DNA of 64,000 nt from an uncultured Clostridia bacterium (lineage in GTDB: Bacteria > Bacillota > Clostridia > Oscillospirales > Ruminococcaceae), in contig CALWNQ010000007.1 of NCBI GenBank assembly GCA_944382875.1, positions 58,755 through 122,754 of the forward strand, written 5' to 3'. How positions within the stretch are numbered: the first letter of the stretch is position 1; each line of letters opens with the position of its first letter. Positions 28,829 through 38,827 of the stretch are shown in pieces. Both the position numbers and the translations under genes were made by a program. The notes beneath the pieces are model-generated. The model saw only the letters and a program-made list of their open reading frames with translations. It had not been told where the DNA came from and made no database searches.

Positions 28829-28857
28829 TTGACGGAACAGGTGTTTTATAATATAAT
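28829..28857 (+). promoter_or_regulatory. gdpP promoter
   Basis: -35 TTGACG (28829-28834), 17-bp spacer, -10 TATAAT (28852-28857). About 90 nt of leader separate it from gdpP. Confidence 0.8.
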
Positions 28858-28948
28858 AAGGGGTAAGAGTACGAGGGGTTTTTTGCTGCGAAGTACTCTT
28901 CGATTATCGACACCTGTTGCTGTAAAAAGGTGGGAAAGGGCCGGTTTT

Positions 28949-30916
28949 ATGAAAAACAAACGGGTTGGCAATCTCCTGATTTGTCTGATCCTTCTTTCGG
29001 TAGTCTGTCTGATTTTGGCTGGAGCGACTTTTTTTATCAGTCCGCTGGTCTTTTATATAGCATTTCCAATCGCAGCTGCGGTTTGCGGGCTTACTGCATG
29101 GCATCTGGTGCATATGCAAAGTCAGATTCACGGGATGCTCCAAAAGGCGATGGGGCAGCTCACGGCAAGCCAGCGCCGTTTTTTGCAGGAATTCCCGCTG
29201 CCGATCCTGATTGTAACCGGCGACCGCGAAATTATCTGGTATTCCGATAAATTCCGGAAAGAAGTGGTAGGGGAACAGGATTTATATGGTCTGAACCTTA
29301 ACACGCTGTTATCGGAGAGTCTGGATGAGCTGTGTCAGGAAGATGGCCGGGAGGTTCGGTGCCTTGATAAGTGGTATCGGGTGTACGGCGTCCGCAAAAA
29401 GGAGAATACAACCGAGCTCTGTACTTTCTATTTTGTCTGCATCGATAAGCTGAAAGAAGAAGCAAGGCTGTATGAGCTGACACGGCCTTCGGTAATGATG
29501 ATTATGCTGGATAACTACGGTGAAGTCATGCAGAATGCCAAAGAGAGTGAAAAATCCCGGATTTTGGGTGCGATTGACTCAACATTGGAAGACTTTATCA
29601 GTTCGATGACCACCAGCTTTATCAAGCGTTTTGATGGGGACAAGTTCCTCATGGTTGTAGAAGAGCAGCACTTGGAAAAAATCATTGCAGGACGGTTTAA
29701 AATCCTTGACGATATCCGAAAAATCCAAACGGACAGCAATCTGCCGGTAACATTATCGATCGGCGTGGGACGCGGCGAGGATACACTTGCCAAAAGTGAG
29801 GCATCAGCCCGGCAGGCTTTGGATATGGCGCTGGGACGCGGCGGTGACCAGGCTGCTATCAAAAATCAATCGATGTATGAGTTTTATGGCGGTATCTCCA
29901 AAGGTGTGGAAAAACGCACCAAGGTTAAAACCCGTATTGTGGCAAATGCTCTCTCCGAGCTGATTCAGAATGCCGACCGGGTTTTGGTAATGGGACACAA
30001 GTTCGGGGATCTGGACTGCGTGGGAGCTTCTGTTGGGCTTGCCTATGCCATCCGGACCATTGGCAAGCAGGCCGATGTGGTCATTGACAGGGATAAAAAT
30101 CTGGCCAATATCCTGATTGAAATGGTGACGAGTGAAGGATGCGGCAATCTGTTTGTCGATCCGTCCGAAGCGATTTTTTCCATCACAGAAAATACGCTCC
30201 TCATTGTATGTGATACGCATACCACCAATCTGGTGGAATCGATTGATGTCTACAATCGGTGCAAGACAGTGGTTGTCATCGATCATCACCGTAAGATGGT
30301 CAACCATATCGACAATGCTGTGATTTTCTATCACGAGCCTTATGCTTCTTCCGCTTCGGAAATGGTGACCGAGCTGATTCAATACATGGGCGACAACTGC
30401 CGCATCAACGCGGTCATTGCGCAGGCGCTGCTTTCCGGTATTATGCTGGATACCCGGAATTTTGTCCTGCGCACTGGTGTGCGTACCTTTGAGGCGGCTG
30501 CTTACCTGCGGCGGATTGGCGCCGATACCATCACTGTCCGCAAGCTCTTTTCCAGTACTATGGACTCTTATCAGCGGCGGAGCCGGATTGTGTCCGCGGC
30601 GCAGATTTATAAGAAGTGCGCGGTGGCAGAAAGCGATTTTTATTCCGACGATATGCGGATTGTGGCGCCGCAAGCGGCTGATGAGCTGCTGAGTATCGAT
30701 GGGGTGGATGGTTCCTTTGTTCTCTATGAAAAGGATGGGACGATCAGCATCTCGGCCCGGTCGATGGGCGCCATTAATGTTCAGGTCATCATGGAAAGCC
30801 TGGGCGGCGGCGGGCATCAGACAATGGCGGCTACACAGATTCGCGGCGTCGAGATGGAAAAGGCCAAACAGATGCTGCTGGAAGCGATTGACAACTACTA
30901 CAAGACGCACTCTTAA
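28949..30916 (+). CDS. gdpP: Cyclic-di-AMP phosphodiesterase GdpP
   Basis: 655 residues from ATG 28949 (GGGAAAGGG upstream); an in-frame extension to 28790 crosses the promoter. Two N-terminal transmembrane helices (about 8-55), a degenerate PAS domain (RFLQEFPLPILIVTGDREIIWYSDKF), a degenerate GGDEF domain (FDGDKFLMVVEE), then DHH/DHHA1 phosphodiesterase modules: GHKFGDLDCVGAS, CDTHTTN, IDHHRKM, LDTRNFVLRTGVRTFEAAAYLRR and GGGGHQTMAATQI. It hydrolyses c-di-AMP, controlling osmolyte and wall homeostasis. The order gdpP-rplI-dnaB is conserved in Firmicutes. Confidence 0.96.
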   Translation: MKNKRVGNLLICLILLSVVCLILAGATFFISPLVFYIAFPIAAAVCGLTAWHLVHMQSQIHGMLQKAMGQLTASQRRFLQEFPLPILIVTGDREIIWYSDKFRKEVVGEQDLYGLNLNTLLSESLDELCQEDGREVRCLDKWYRVYGVRKKENTTELCTFYFVCIDKLKEEARLYELTRPSVMMIMLDNYGEVMQNAKESEKSRILGAIDSTLEDFISSMTTSFIKRFDGDKFLMVVEEQHLEKIIAGRFKILDDIRKIQTDSNLPVTLSIGVGRGEDTLAKSEASARQALDMALGRGGDQAAIKNQSMYEFYGGISKGVEKRTKVKTRIVANALSELIQNADRVLVMGHKFGDLDCVGASVGLAYAIRTIGKQADVVIDRDKNLANILIEMVTSEGCGNLFVDPSEAIFSITENTLLIVCDTHTTNLVESIDVYNRCKTVVVIDHHRKMVNHIDNAVIFYHEPYASSASEMVTELIQYMGDNCRINAVIAQALLSGIMLDTRNFVLRTGVRTFEAAAYLRRIGADTITVRKLFSSTMDSYQRRSRIVSAAQIYKKCAVAESDFYSDDMRIVAPQAADELLSIDGVDGSFVLYEKDGTISISARSMGAINVQVIMESLGGGGHQTMAATQIRGVEMEKAKQMLLEAIDNYYKTHS

Positions 30917-30946
30917 TGGTGCGGTTTTTAGAAAGGAAGATTGGAT

Positions 30947-31393
30947 ATGAAAGTAATCCTTACCGAAGATGTAAAGGGAAGCGGCAAAAAAGGCGACCTT
31001 GTGGAGGTTGCAGACAGCTATGCCCGCAATATTCTTTTGAAGAAGGGGCTGGCCATTGAGGCGACTGCCACTGCGATCAACAATAAAAAGACACAGGATG
31101 CCGCGAAAGCGCATCACGCTCAGGTGGAACTGGATGCGGCCAGAGCCAACAAGGAGCGTCTGGACGGCAAGAGCGTGACGGTTGTTGCCAAGGCAGGCAC
31201 CGGCGGCAGGCTGTTCGGTGCGGTGACCGCAAAGGAAATCGCGGCTGCTCTAAAATCTGAGTACAAGCTGGATGTGGACAAGAAGAAAATCACTTTTGAC
31301 GGGGAAATCAAAGCGTTTGGCACCTTCTCCTTTGAATTAAAGCTCCACAACGGTGTCGTGGCTCAGATGAAAGTCGTGGTCAAGGAAGCGTAA
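30947..31393 (+). CDS. rplI: 50S ribosomal protein L9
   Basis: 148 residues, full length: N-terminal [36 protein letters not shown], the long connecting helix, and the C-terminal domain ([16 protein letters not shown]). ATG 30947 is preferred over a TTG 6 bp earlier because of spacing to AAAGGA. 30 bp downstream of gdpP. Confidence 0.98.
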   Translation: MKVILTEDVKGSGKKGDLVEVADSYARNILLKKGLAIEATATAINNKKTQDAAKAHHAQVELDAARANKERLDGKSVTVVAKAGTGGRLFGAVTAKEIAAALKSEYKLDVDKKKITFDGEIKAFGTFSFELKLHNGVVAQMKVVVKEA

Positions 31394-31399
31394 CAATCA

Positions 31400-31422
31400 G
31401 GGCGGCGCTGCCGCCCTTTTTT
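31400..31422 (+). terminator. rplI terminator
   Basis: Perfect GGGCGGC/GCCGCCC stem (31400-31406 with 31410-31416), 3-nt loop, followed by TTTTTTC. It is only 35 bp before dnaB, so partial read-through is plausible. Confidence 0.85.
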
Positions 31423-31450
31423 CGATATCATACCCGAACGGAGGCTCGTT

Positions 31451-32812
31451 ATGGACGAAGCATTAAGTGAATACGGCCAAAACCTCCCATACAGCCTGGA
31501 GGCGGAACAGTCGGTGCTGGGCGCCATTCTGATTGACCCCGAAAAACTGGCTGATGTCATGAATCAAATCCGGTCTCCCGCTGTTTTTTACACTGCCGCC
31601 CATCAACAACTGTATGCGCTGATGATTAAAATGTTCAGCGAGTCCAAACCGATTGATTTTGTGACACTGCTGGAGGAAGCGCAGCGCGCCGGCGTGTTTG
31701 AAACAGAGGATGCCGCCAAAACGTATCTGCTCCATTTGATGGAGATGGTGCCGACCATTTCCAACCTGCCGCAGTATTGTGAAATTGTGGTGGAGAAGTA
31801 TTACCTGCGCAACCTTTTGAGCACTGCTTCGGATATTGCGGAATCGGTGCGGGACGGTGACGGCGATGCGAATGACCTGCTGGATGCTGCCGAGCAGAAG
31901 ATTTACGACATTCGCCAGGGACGGCAGACAGCCGATTTGCAGCCAATCAGCGAGGTTGTTATTGGGGTATACGACAATATTTATCAAATGAATGCGCGTT
32001 CTGACAGCCGATATACTGGCATCCCGTCCGGTTTTGTCGGGCTGGACGCCTTGATTTCGGGGTTGAACCGCTCCGACCTGATTCTGGTAGCAGCTCGTCC
32101 GGGTATGGGAAAAAGTGCTTTTGCCCTGAATATCGCGGCCAATGTCGCTCTCAAAAACGATGTGGAGGTTGCGGTGTTTTCGTTGGAAATGTCCAATCCG
32201 CAGCTGGTTTCCCGTATGCTTTGTTCCGATTCTTCGATTGCAAGCGACAAGCTTCGCACCGGCCATCTGGACACCGAGGAGTGGGCGCGGCTGGCGGTTT
32301 CTGCGCAGCGGCTGAGCGCTACCGGCATCTATCTGGATGATTCGGCGGGCATTACCGTTTCTCAGATGAAGGCAAAACTCCGCCGGCTAAAAAATCTGGG
32401 GTTAATTATTATCGATTATCTCCAGCTGATGGGTTCCGGTTCCCGGATTGAAAACCGGGTGCAGGAAGTATCCATGATTACTCGAAGCTTAAAAATTATG
32501 GCCAAAGAACTGAATGTGCCGGTCATCTGCCTGTCCCAGCTTTCCCGTGCCGCTGAACAGCGGCAGGGGCACCGGCCGCTGCTTTCCGACCTGCGTGAAT
32601 CCGGTTCGATTGAGCAGGACGCCGACATCGTTCTGTTTTTGTTTCGAGAAGCCTATTATTCGGATGAAGACGACAAGGAACCGGCAAATCCCAATACGGC
32701 AATTTGCATTGTGGCCAAAAACCGGCATGGTTCTACCGGCGATGTGACGCTGGGGTGGCAGGGCGAGTATACCCGCTTCTCTAATGTGGAGTTCTACCGC
32801 GATGAGCAATAG
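31451..32812 (+). CDS. dnaB: Replicative DNA helicase DnaB
   Basis: 453 residues. N-terminal collar domain opens with LPYSLEAEQSVLGAILIDP, followed by the linker and the RecA-like motor with Walker A ARPGMGKSAFAL, the GLIIIDYLQLM Walker B segment and the SQLSRAAEQR motif. It unwinds DNA at the fork and recruits primase. ACGGAGG precedes the ATG. The tilS start lies inside its 3' end. Confidence 0.98.
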   Translation: MDEALSEYGQNLPYSLEAEQSVLGAILIDPEKLADVMNQIRSPAVFYTAAHQQLYALMIKMFSESKPIDFVTLLEEAQRAGVFETEDAAKTYLLHLMEMVPTISNLPQYCEIVVEKYYLRNLLSTASDIAESVRDGDGDANDLLDAAEQKIYDIRQGRQTADLQPISEVVIGVYDNIYQMNARSDSRYTGIPSGFVGLDALISGLNRSDLILVAARPGMGKSAFALNIAANVALKNDVEVAVFSLEMSNPQLVSRMLCSDSSIASDKLRTGHLDTEEWARLAVSAQRLSATGIYLDDSAGITVSQMKAKLRRLKNLGLIIIDYLQLMGSGSRIENRVQEVSMITRSLKIMAKELNVPVICLSQLSRAAEQRQGHRPLLSDLRESGSIEQDADIVLFLFREAYYSDEDDKEPANPNTAICIVAKNRHGSTGDVTLGWQGEYTRFSNVEFYRDEQ

Positions 32813-34202
32813 AGAACAGCGAATCCCGCTGGAGCGGAAGTTTCTGTTGGAGCTGGTCGGGGGGCATCCGATTGTTGCGGCGGTTTCGGGCGGCGCCGAT
32901 TCGATGGCGCTGCTGCATTTTCTGGCGGAGAGCGGCATCCAAACCGTGGCGGCACATTTTAACCATCAGCTGCGCGGAGCGGAAAGCGACCGGGATGAAG
33001 CCTTTGTCCGGGATTTCTGTCAAAGCCGGGAAATTCCGTTTTTTGTGGGCCGGGCCGATATTCGGGAGATTGCCGGGCGGGAAAAGCTCGGTGAGGAGGA
33101 ATGCAGCCGCCAGGAACGATACCGTTTTCTCGAGAGCGTTCGGCAAAAGTTGGGGGAAGATGCTCTGATTGCAACGGCGCACACCCTTTCTGACCAGTTG
33201 GAAACGATGCTGTTCCGGCTGGCAAGAGGCACTGGTCTTGCGGGACTGTGCGGTATCCCGGAGCAACGGGGAAGGATTGTACGGCCGATGCTGCGCTGTT
33301 CCCGTGCCGATGTGGAGGATTACTGCGTTCGGCACAGTCTGTCGTATGTGACCGACTCCACCAACGCCGACACCCATTATGCCCGCAATCGCATCCGTCT
33401 GGAGGCGGTGCCGGCGCTGAAAGAGATCAATTCCGCGGTCGAGATTCACGCTGGACGGCTGGCAGCCCAGCTTGCAGCGGACCGCGATTACCTGGAATTA
33501 CAGGCGGCAAAGCTTTTTGCCGAAGCAAAGTGTGAGGATGGCCTTTGTGCCCAGCCGCTGCGGGAAGCGCATCCAAGTTTGCGGGTACGGGCGCTGGCGC
33601 GTTTTTTGGAGGAAGAACAGTTTTCAGCCGAAGATCTGTTACTGGAACGGATACAGGGCCTTCTTTTTGAAAAAAATACGGCGGTGAACCTTCCCGGCGG
33701 ATGTCGGATGGTATGGGAAGCGGGAGTTCTCCGGATTGTCCGTCCGCTGCCGCCGTTCAATTTCCAGATTTCCCTTCCGGATTTTGTCGAAGAGAAGCAG
33801 ATTTTGAGAGAATTTTTGCTTCCAGATGGCAAATCGGTGCGTTTGGTTGCGGTGAGCCGTGAAAATTTTGAAAAAAACAGAAAAATTTATAATTCCGACT
33901 TAATTTCTTTGCTGGATTATGATACAATAAATGGGAGACTTCAAATGCGCTATCCGATTGCAGGGGACCGAATCCATTTAAAACCGGGAATGCCTGCAAA
34001 ATTGCTCAAAAAAATATACAGTGAACAAAAACTGCCGCTTTCCAAACGGCAATGTGCTGCCGCTGCTGCAGATGAATCCGGACTTGTCTGGGCCCAGTTC
34101 GCGGGGACATCGGTGCGGAACAAACCGTTTCCGCAGACCAAAAGATTGTTGATGCTGATGAAAACGGCAGAAAAGGAGTTTGACAGTCATGATGAAAAAT
34201 GA
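32802..34202 (+). CDS. tilS: tRNA(Ile)-lysidine synthase TilS
   Basis: 466 residues from ATG 32802, which overlaps the dnaB stop by 11 bp. PP-loop ATPase motif AAVSGGADSMALLH, then HFNHQLRGAESDRDEAFV and the TAHTLSDQLETMLFRLARGTGLAGLCGI segment of the catalytic domain, plus the C-terminal substrate-binding domains (RYPIAGDRIHLKPG ... VRNKPFPQTKR). It converts the CAU wobble C of tRNA-Ile2 to lysidine. The tilS-hpt-ftsH order is conserved in Firmicutes. Confidence 0.96.
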   Translation: MSNREQRIPLERKFLLELVGGHPIVAAVSGGADSMALLHFLAESGIQTVAAHFNHQLRGAESDRDEAFVRDFCQSREIPFFVGRADIREIAGREKLGEEECSRQERYRFLESVRQKLGEDALIATAHTLSDQLETMLFRLARGTGLAGLCGIPEQRGRIVRPMLRCSRADVEDYCVRHSLSYVTDSTNADTHYARNRIRLEAVPALKEINSAVEIHAGRLAAQLAADRDYLELQAAKLFAEAKCEDGLCAQPLREAHPSLRVRALARFLEEEQFSAEDLLLERIQGLLFEKNTAVNLPGGCRMVWEAGVLRIVRPLPPFNFQISLPDFVEEKQILREFLLPDGKSVRLVAVSRENFEKNRKIYNSDLISLLDYDTINGRLQMRYPIAGDRIHLKPGMPAKLLKKIYSEQKLPLSKRQCAAAAADESGLVWAQFAGTSVRNKPFPQTKRLLMLMKTAEKEFDSHDEK

Positions 34203-34731
34203 TATTGAGCGGGTTTTGGTGACCGAAGAGGAACTCAAAGAAAAGGTAAAAGAGATTGGCGCGCGGATTACTGCCGATTATGCGGGCAAAAATTTGCTGC
34301 TGGTTAGTGTTCTCAAAGGTTCGGTCATTTTTATGGCAGACCTGATGCGGGCGATCGACCTGCCCTGTACAATCGATTTTATGTGTGTGTCCAGCTACGG
34401 TGCAGGCACAAAGTCGAGCGGTGTGGTAAAAATTATCAAAGATTTGGATACTGACCTGCATGGCCGTGATTTGCTGATTGTTGAGGATATTCTCGACAGC
34501 GGCAAAACACTACACTATATTACCAAGATGCTGTCCGACCGGGGAACTTCCTCGATCCGGATTGCGACACTGCTTGATAAGCCGGAGCGCCGCACAGTGC
34601 CGCTTACGCCGGATTACAGCGGATTTGTAATTCCGGATAAATTTGTGGTTGGATATGGTTTGGATTACGACGAGAAGTACCGCAACCTTCCTTATATCGG
34701 CGTATTGAAGCCGGAAGTGTACGAAAAGTAA
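34189..34731 (+). CDS. hpt: Hypoxanthine phosphoribosyltransferase
   Basis: 180 residues from ATG 34189 (AAGGAG 10 nt upstream); it overlaps tilS by 14 bp. The PRPP-binding signature LLIVEDILDSGKTL and the FVVGYGLDYDEKYRNLPYIGVL C-terminal block are diagnostic. Salvages hypoxanthine/guanine to IMP/GMP. In Bacillus, Hpt and TilS together influence ftsH expression, and the same neighbours are here. Confidence 0.97.
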   Translation: MMKNDIERVLVTEEELKEKVKEIGARITADYAGKNLLLVSVLKGSVIFMADLMRAIDLPCTIDFMCVSSYGAGTKSSGVVKIIKDLDTDLHGRDLLIVEDILDSGKTLHYITKMLSDRGTSSIRIATLLDKPERRTVPLTPDYSGFVIPDKFVVGYGLDYDEKYRNLPYIGVLKPEVYEK

Positions 34732-34780
34732 TAACTTTTGGTATTTTATATAGAGTTTATACTGATTGGAGTGATTTTGG

Positions 34781-36730
34781 TTGCAAAGAAAACGTACCAG
34801 TTCGATTATCCTGCTGGTGGTTGTAGTGCTGGGGCTGCTGTTTATGTCCACAATGTTCATGCGGATGATGACGCCAACCGGCAAAACGTATACCTATTCG
34901 GAAATCCTTTATCTGTTTGAAGATCAAAAAGTTGAAAAATTCAGCTTGGACGCTGGAAGCGGCAAGCTGATTATGCAGGTGGAAGGCGAAAGCCGTCAGA
35001 TTACCTATACGGTTCCCAGTGTGAGCCTTTTTCTGGAACAGATTAACAGCTCTCTGGAGGAATATAACGAACAGCACCCGGACAGCCGTGTCCAGTATGA
35101 CATTATCCGGCCGAGCGATAACAGCTGGCTTTTGAGCCTGATTCCGTACGTGATTATGATCGGCGGCATGGCGCTGCTTTGGTACTTTATGTTTAAGCAG
35201 GCCGGCGGCGGTGGAAAGATCAACCAGTTTGGTAAGGCAAATATGAAAAATCCTATCCAGACCGGCAAGAAAACCACCTTCGCCGAAGTAGCCGGTGCGG
35301 ATGAGGAGAAAGAGGAGCTGGCAGAGATTGTGGAGTTCCTCAAAAATCCCAAGAAATTTAACGAACTGGGAGCCCGTATCCCCAAGGGCGTGCTGCTGCT
35401 GGGACCTCCCGGTACCGGTAAAACACTGCTGGCTCGTGCTGTGGCAGGAGAAGCGGGAGTACCGTTCTTCTCCATTTCCGGTTCGGACTTTGTGGAGATG
35501 TTTGTTGGTGTCGGTGCTTCCCGTGTCCGCGACCTCTTTGAGCAGGCAAAGAAAAATTCCCCGTCCATTATTTTCATCGATGAAATCGACGCAGTTGGCC
35601 GGCACCGCGGCGCCGGACTGGGCGGCGGCCATGACGAACGGGAACAGACGCTGAACCAGCTGCTTGTCGAGATGGACGGTTTCGGCGCCAACGAAGGAGT
35701 CATCGTTATCGCGGCAACCAACCGGCGCGACATCCTCGACCCGGCACTGCTGCGTCCCGGCCGTTTTGACCGGCAGATTGTTGTGAATTATCCCGATGTC
35801 AAAGGCCGTGAGGAAATCCTCAAGGTACATTCCCGCAATAAACCACTCGGATTTGATGTGGATTTAAGTATTGTGGCAAAATCTACTGCCGGATTTACCG
35901 GTGCGGATCTCGAAAACCTGATGAACGAAGCGGCGCTGCTGGCTGCCCGCAAGGGCCGCAAGGCAATCACTGAAAAGGACATCGAGGAAGCGACCATTAA
36001 AGTTGTGGCCGGCCCCGAAAAGAAATCCAAGGTAGTGACCGAAAAGGAAAAACGCCTGACTGCATATCATGAAGGCGGCCATGCGATCGCAACTTATTAC
36101 AGCGAAACACAGGATCCGGTACACGAGGTTTCGATCGTGCCGCGCGGTATGGCTGGCGGCTACACCCTCTCACTGCCGGAACATGATCGCAGCTATATGT
36201 CCCGCAAGGAGATGCGGGAGGAAATCGTCACCCTGTTGGGCGGCCGTGTGGCAGAAGCACTTGTGCTGGACGATATTTCGACCGGTGCTTCCAACGACCT
36301 GGAGCGCGCGACCAAACTTGCCAAGAGTATGGTCACTCGATACGGTTTCAGCGAAAAGCTGGGACCGGTTGTGTATGGACAGGACGAAGGCGAGCCGTTC
36401 CTGGGCCGCGATTTTACCCACATTCGAGATTATTCGGAAAATGTCGCAGCAGAAATTGACAGCGAAATCCGGGAGATCATCGATACGGGTTATGAAAGCG
36501 CCAAGGATCTGCTGACAGCCCATATGGATCAGCTGCATCTGGTGGCGGCCTATCTGATTGAGCACGAAAAGATTGACGGCGCGACCTTTGAAAAGCTGAT
36601 GAAAGGCGAGCTGGATTATCAGGTTCCTTCTGCGGATAAGGCGGAGAGCTTAGACACTTCTGCTGAAGCTGCGGAAGCACTGGAAACCGACCCAAATCCG
36701 TTTGACAACAATTCGCCTAAAGAAAACTGA
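34781..36730 (+). CDS. ftsH: ATP-dependent zinc metalloprotease FtsH
   Basis: 649 residues from a TTG start with TTGGAG upstream. Two transmembrane helices (about 8-28 and 118-138) flank a small extracytoplasmic domain; the AAA domain has Walker A GPPGTGKT, Walker [15 protein letters not shown] and the SRH region [13 protein letters not shown]; the protease zinc site is HEGGH with the third ligand in [18 protein letters not shown]. Degrades misfolded and regulatory membrane proteins. Non-conserved acidic tail. It appears to end without its own T-rich terminator. Confidence 0.98.
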   Translation: MQRKRTSSIILLVVVVLGLLFMSTMFMRMMTPTGKTYTYSEILYLFEDQKVEKFSLDAGSGKLIMQVEGESRQITYTVPSVSLFLEQINSSLEEYNEQHPDSRVQYDIIRPSDNSWLLSLIPYVIMIGGMALLWYFMFKQAGGGGKINQFGKANMKNPIQTGKKTTFAEVAGADEEKEELAEIVEFLKNPKKFNELGARIPKGVLLLGPPGTGKTLLARAVAGEAGVPFFSISGSDFVEMFVGVGASRVRDLFEQAKKNSPSIIFIDEIDAVGRHRGAGLGGGHDEREQTLNQLLVEMDGFGANEGVIVIAATNRRDILDPALLRPGRFDRQIVVNYPDVKGREEILKVHSRNKPLGFDVDLSIVAKSTAGFTGADLENLMNEAALLAARKGRKAITEKDIEEATIKVVAGPEKKSKVVTEKEKRLTAYHEGGHAIATYYSETQDPVHEVSIVPRGMAGGYTLSLPEHDRSYMSRKEMREEIVTLLGGRVAEALVLDDISTGASNDLERATKLAKSMVTRYGFSEKLGPVVYGQDEGEPFLGRDFTHIRDYSENVAAEIDSEIREIIDTGYESAKDLLTAHMDQLHLVAAYLIEHEKIDGATFEKLMKGELDYQVPSADKAESLDTSAEAAEALETDPNPFDNNSPKEN

Positions 36731-36734
36731 CAAA

Positions 36735-36770
36735 AACTCCCGCTGCCCCTTGGATGAGGCGGCGGGAGTT
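36735..36770 (-). terminator. Terminator of the M14 peptidase gene (shared hairpin with ftsH end)
   Basis: AACTCCCGC (36735-36743) pairs with GCGGGAGTT (36762-36770); on the minus strand it is followed by TTTTTG, on the plus strand there is no T-run, so it mainly serves the minus gene. Confidence 0.75.
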
Positions 36771-36776
36771 GCGGCG

Positions 36777-37679
36777 TTACAGAAAGACGGCGGCGGTCAG
36801 CATGGGCAAAAGCCGCGCGTAAATCGGGGAGAGGTCTTCGATCGGGAGCGGATTTGTTCCTTTGCCGATTTCAATGGTGAATCCCGGCTTGCGAAAAGTC
36901 TGGATAAACCAGTCTTTCATGCCGCCGTGAGAGGCGAGTCCGCTGTTTTGCACGGGGGTGTAGCCGGAAAGATCGCAGAGTGCCCGGGCAATCGGCTCGG
37001 CCTGCGGGACAGGGATGTCGTTGTATTCCCAGAAAATTTCTTCTCCCTGTGAATGAAAGGCATAGAGCCTGCGCGGGTGGAAAGCGGTGATCAGCTGGGC
37101 GGCGGCGCGTGTTTCCGGCTCCGAATGGGGATGCAGCCCGCCATATCGGGTGGGAGCCGGGCCGGTGATATTCGATTCGATTTCCATGGCCCGGAGGATT
37201 TCCCAGCCTGCGTCAAAATTGTGGTTCAGGTCTACACCGCAGGCGTTGGCCTGCCAGGGTGCCAAATCTCGTTTTTGGATTTCCCGCACCAGATTTTGAA
37301 AAGTCCCGGCCGCTTCGGGGCCGCGGGTAGCAATTTCCACGCCGTCCGGGTTGAGCAGCGGGAGGAGAAGCAATCCTTTTCCCGGTTTCATTCGGGAGAA
37401 GGAGAAATCGGCCAGTTCGCCACCGGATTGCCAGGCGGCCGCAAAATCTTCGGCGAACCGGGTGAGTAGCAGGGTGGTGAGCCATTCCTGGCCGTGGATG
37501 CCGCCTGCAAACAGGACGGCTTTTTTCAGATTGCCGATGCCGATGACCGGAATTTCCCGGCCGCAGGCGGAATTTCCGCAGCGGAACAATTTGACGGCGG
37601 GGTAGTTTTGCTGGATTTCCCGCAGCTTTTCCCAAAGGGTGGAAGCGGTGGGCGGTTGTTTATAAAATGCGGCGACCAT
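36777..37679 (-). CDS. M14-family zinc carboxypeptidase
   Basis: 300 residues from ATG 37679 (GAAAGGA 8 nt upstream; an ATG 9 bp further out abuts the site). M14 zinc ligands HxxE in FAGGIHGQEWL, the third ligand His in YAFHSQGEEIFW, substrate-binding CGVDLNHNFDAGW, and the catalytic Glu in GFTIEIGKGTNPLP. No signal peptide is seen, so it is probably cytoplasmic; relatives cleave gamma-D-Glu-diamino acid muropeptides, so a wall-peptide recycling role is plausible. Alternative: general carboxypeptidase. Confidence 0.88.
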   Translation of the reverse strand: MVAAFYKQPPTASTLWEKLREIQQNYPAVKLFRCGNSACGREIPVIGIGNLKKAVLFAGGIHGQEWLTTLLLTRFAEDFAAAWQSGGELADFSFSRMKPGKGLLLLPLLNPDGVEIATRGPEAAGTFQNLVREIQKRDLAPWQANACGVDLNHNFDAGWEILRAMEIESNITGPAPTRYGGLHPHSEPETRAAAQLITAFHPRRLYAFHSQGEEIFWEYNDIPVPQAEPIARALCDLSGYTPVQNSGLASHGGMKDWFIQTFRKPGFTIEIGKGTNPLPIEDLSPIYARLLPMLTAAVFL

Positions 37680-37712
37680 GCAGTTCATCCTTTCGGTGAG
37701 GTAGGAGGGTAT

Positions 37713-38303
37713 ATGTCTTCAATTATGGAATATATGCGGGAGATGCTTGTCAATATGCTGGTAAGCCTGCCGCTGGTGGCCGGTGTGCGGTGGATTTGCG
37801 CGCTGCGGCGGAAAAAGCTGGGCAAAACGGTTACTGTGGCCCATGAAGTTGGCGTCTGGCTGTTTGGGCTTTGCCTGTTGGGAGTGCTCTCCCAGACCAT
37901 CCTCCCGGAGCTGATGAATGTCATCCGGGGTGTTCCGCACAGCGGCAACCGGATGAATCTGCATCTATTTTTAGTCTTTCGTCAGACATGGGACGAGGTG
38001 TTCCGGAATGGAAACCCCTCCTACTTTTTTATCAATTTTCTGGGGAATATCGCGGTGTTTGTGCCGTTTGGATTCCTGCTGCCCCTTTTGTGGAGGAGGT
38101 TTCAAAAGTTCTGGAAAGTGCTGCTGCTGGGGTGCGGAATGTCGGTGATGATCGAGCTGACCCAGCTTTTGCTGCCGCGCGGAACGGATGTGGACGATGT
38201 TTGGCTGAATACGCTGGGAGCGGTGTTCGGATATTTGCTCTGGCGGATTGTCCGGTGGGCAGCGCCCAGATTTACCGCAAAATTTGCCGATGTGGAGGGA
38301 TAA
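37713..38303 (+). CDS. VanZ-like membrane protein
   Basis: 196 residues from ATG 37713 (AGGAGGG upstream). Five or so hydrophobic segments with the VanZ signatures MNLHLF, FLGNIAVFVPFGFLLPL and IELTQLLLPRGTDVDDVWLNTLGAVFGYLLW. VanZ domains occur in teicoplanin-resistance and many housekeeping contexts; this one has no van genes nearby, so no resistance role is implied. Divergent from the M14 gene and 3 bp before the GtrA gene. Confidence 0.88.
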   Translation: MSSIMEYMREMLVNMLVSLPLVAGVRWICALRRKKLGKTVTVAHEVGVWLFGLCLLGVLSQTILPELMNVIRGVPHSGNRMNLHLFLVFRQTWDEVFRNGNPSYFFINFLGNIAVFVPFGFLLPLLWRRFQKFWKVLLLGCGMSVMIELTQLLLPRGTDVDDVWLNTLGAVFGYLLWRIVRWAAPRFTAKFADVEG

Positions 38304-38306
38304 TCT

Positions 38307-38717
38307 TTGGAGAAAATCAAGGAACTGCTGGTGAAATACCGGGAACTGATTCTATATCTGGTGTTCGGCGTGCTGACAACGGTGGTCAATTATGTCAGCT
38401 ATCTGATTTTTGCGCCGCTTTTTAAAACAACAACCATTCCCACCGTGATTGCCTGGGTGCTGTCGGTGATATTCGCTTATTTTACCAACCGGGTGTGGGT
38501 GTTTCAGTCTCACGCAAAAGGGGCGGCAGCTCTTTTCCGGGAAGTACTTTCCTTTTTTGGAGCACGGCTGCTTTCCGGTGTCATTGATGTGGGTATTATG
38601 TGGGTGTTTGCCGACCGGATGGGGCTCAACGACAAGATCGTCAAGCTTGCTTCCAATGTGTTTGTCGTGATTTTCAACTATGTCGCCAGCAAGCTGGTGA
38701 TTTTCCGGAAGAAATAA
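38307..38717 (+). CDS. GtrA-family membrane protein
   Basis: 136 residues from a TTG start with GGAGGG upstream. Four transmembrane helices and the GtrA pattern YLVFGVLTTVVNYVSYLIF ... AYFTNRVWVFQS ... NYVASKLVIFRKK. GtrA proteins are thought to flip or hold polyprenyl-linked sugars for cell-surface glycosylation. Co-transcribed with the VanZ-like gene; no glycosyltransferase is adjacent. Confidence 0.9.
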   Translation: MEKIKELLVKYRELILYLVFGVLTTVVNYVSYLIFAPLFKTTTIPTVIAWVLSVIFAYFTNRVWVFQSHAKGAAALFREVLSFFGARLLSGVIDVGIMWVFADRMGLNDKIVKLASNVFVVIFNYVASKLVIFRKK

Positions 38718-38827
38718 ACAACCGGAAATTATCCTACTTTATACTACTTTAAGCGAAATCCTCCTTTTTTCAAACAATATGGTATTATAAAGAAAATAAA
38801 TCCTGTGTTTGAAAAGGAGAGATTATC

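Noticed and set aside
28790..28948. N-terminal extension of gdpP to 28790
   Set aside because: It would start inside the rnj terminator and cross the gdpP promoter; the ATG at 28949 has a ribosome site and precedes the first membrane helix.
37494..37712. Upstream extension of the VanZ-like gene
   Set aside because: It is antisense to the M14 peptidase gene; AGGAGGG sits directly before ATG 37713.
37713..38303. Glycopeptide resistance (vanZ) gene
   Set aside because: Only the VanZ domain is present; there are no vanHAX or vanRS genes nearby, and such domains are widespread in unrelated contexts.
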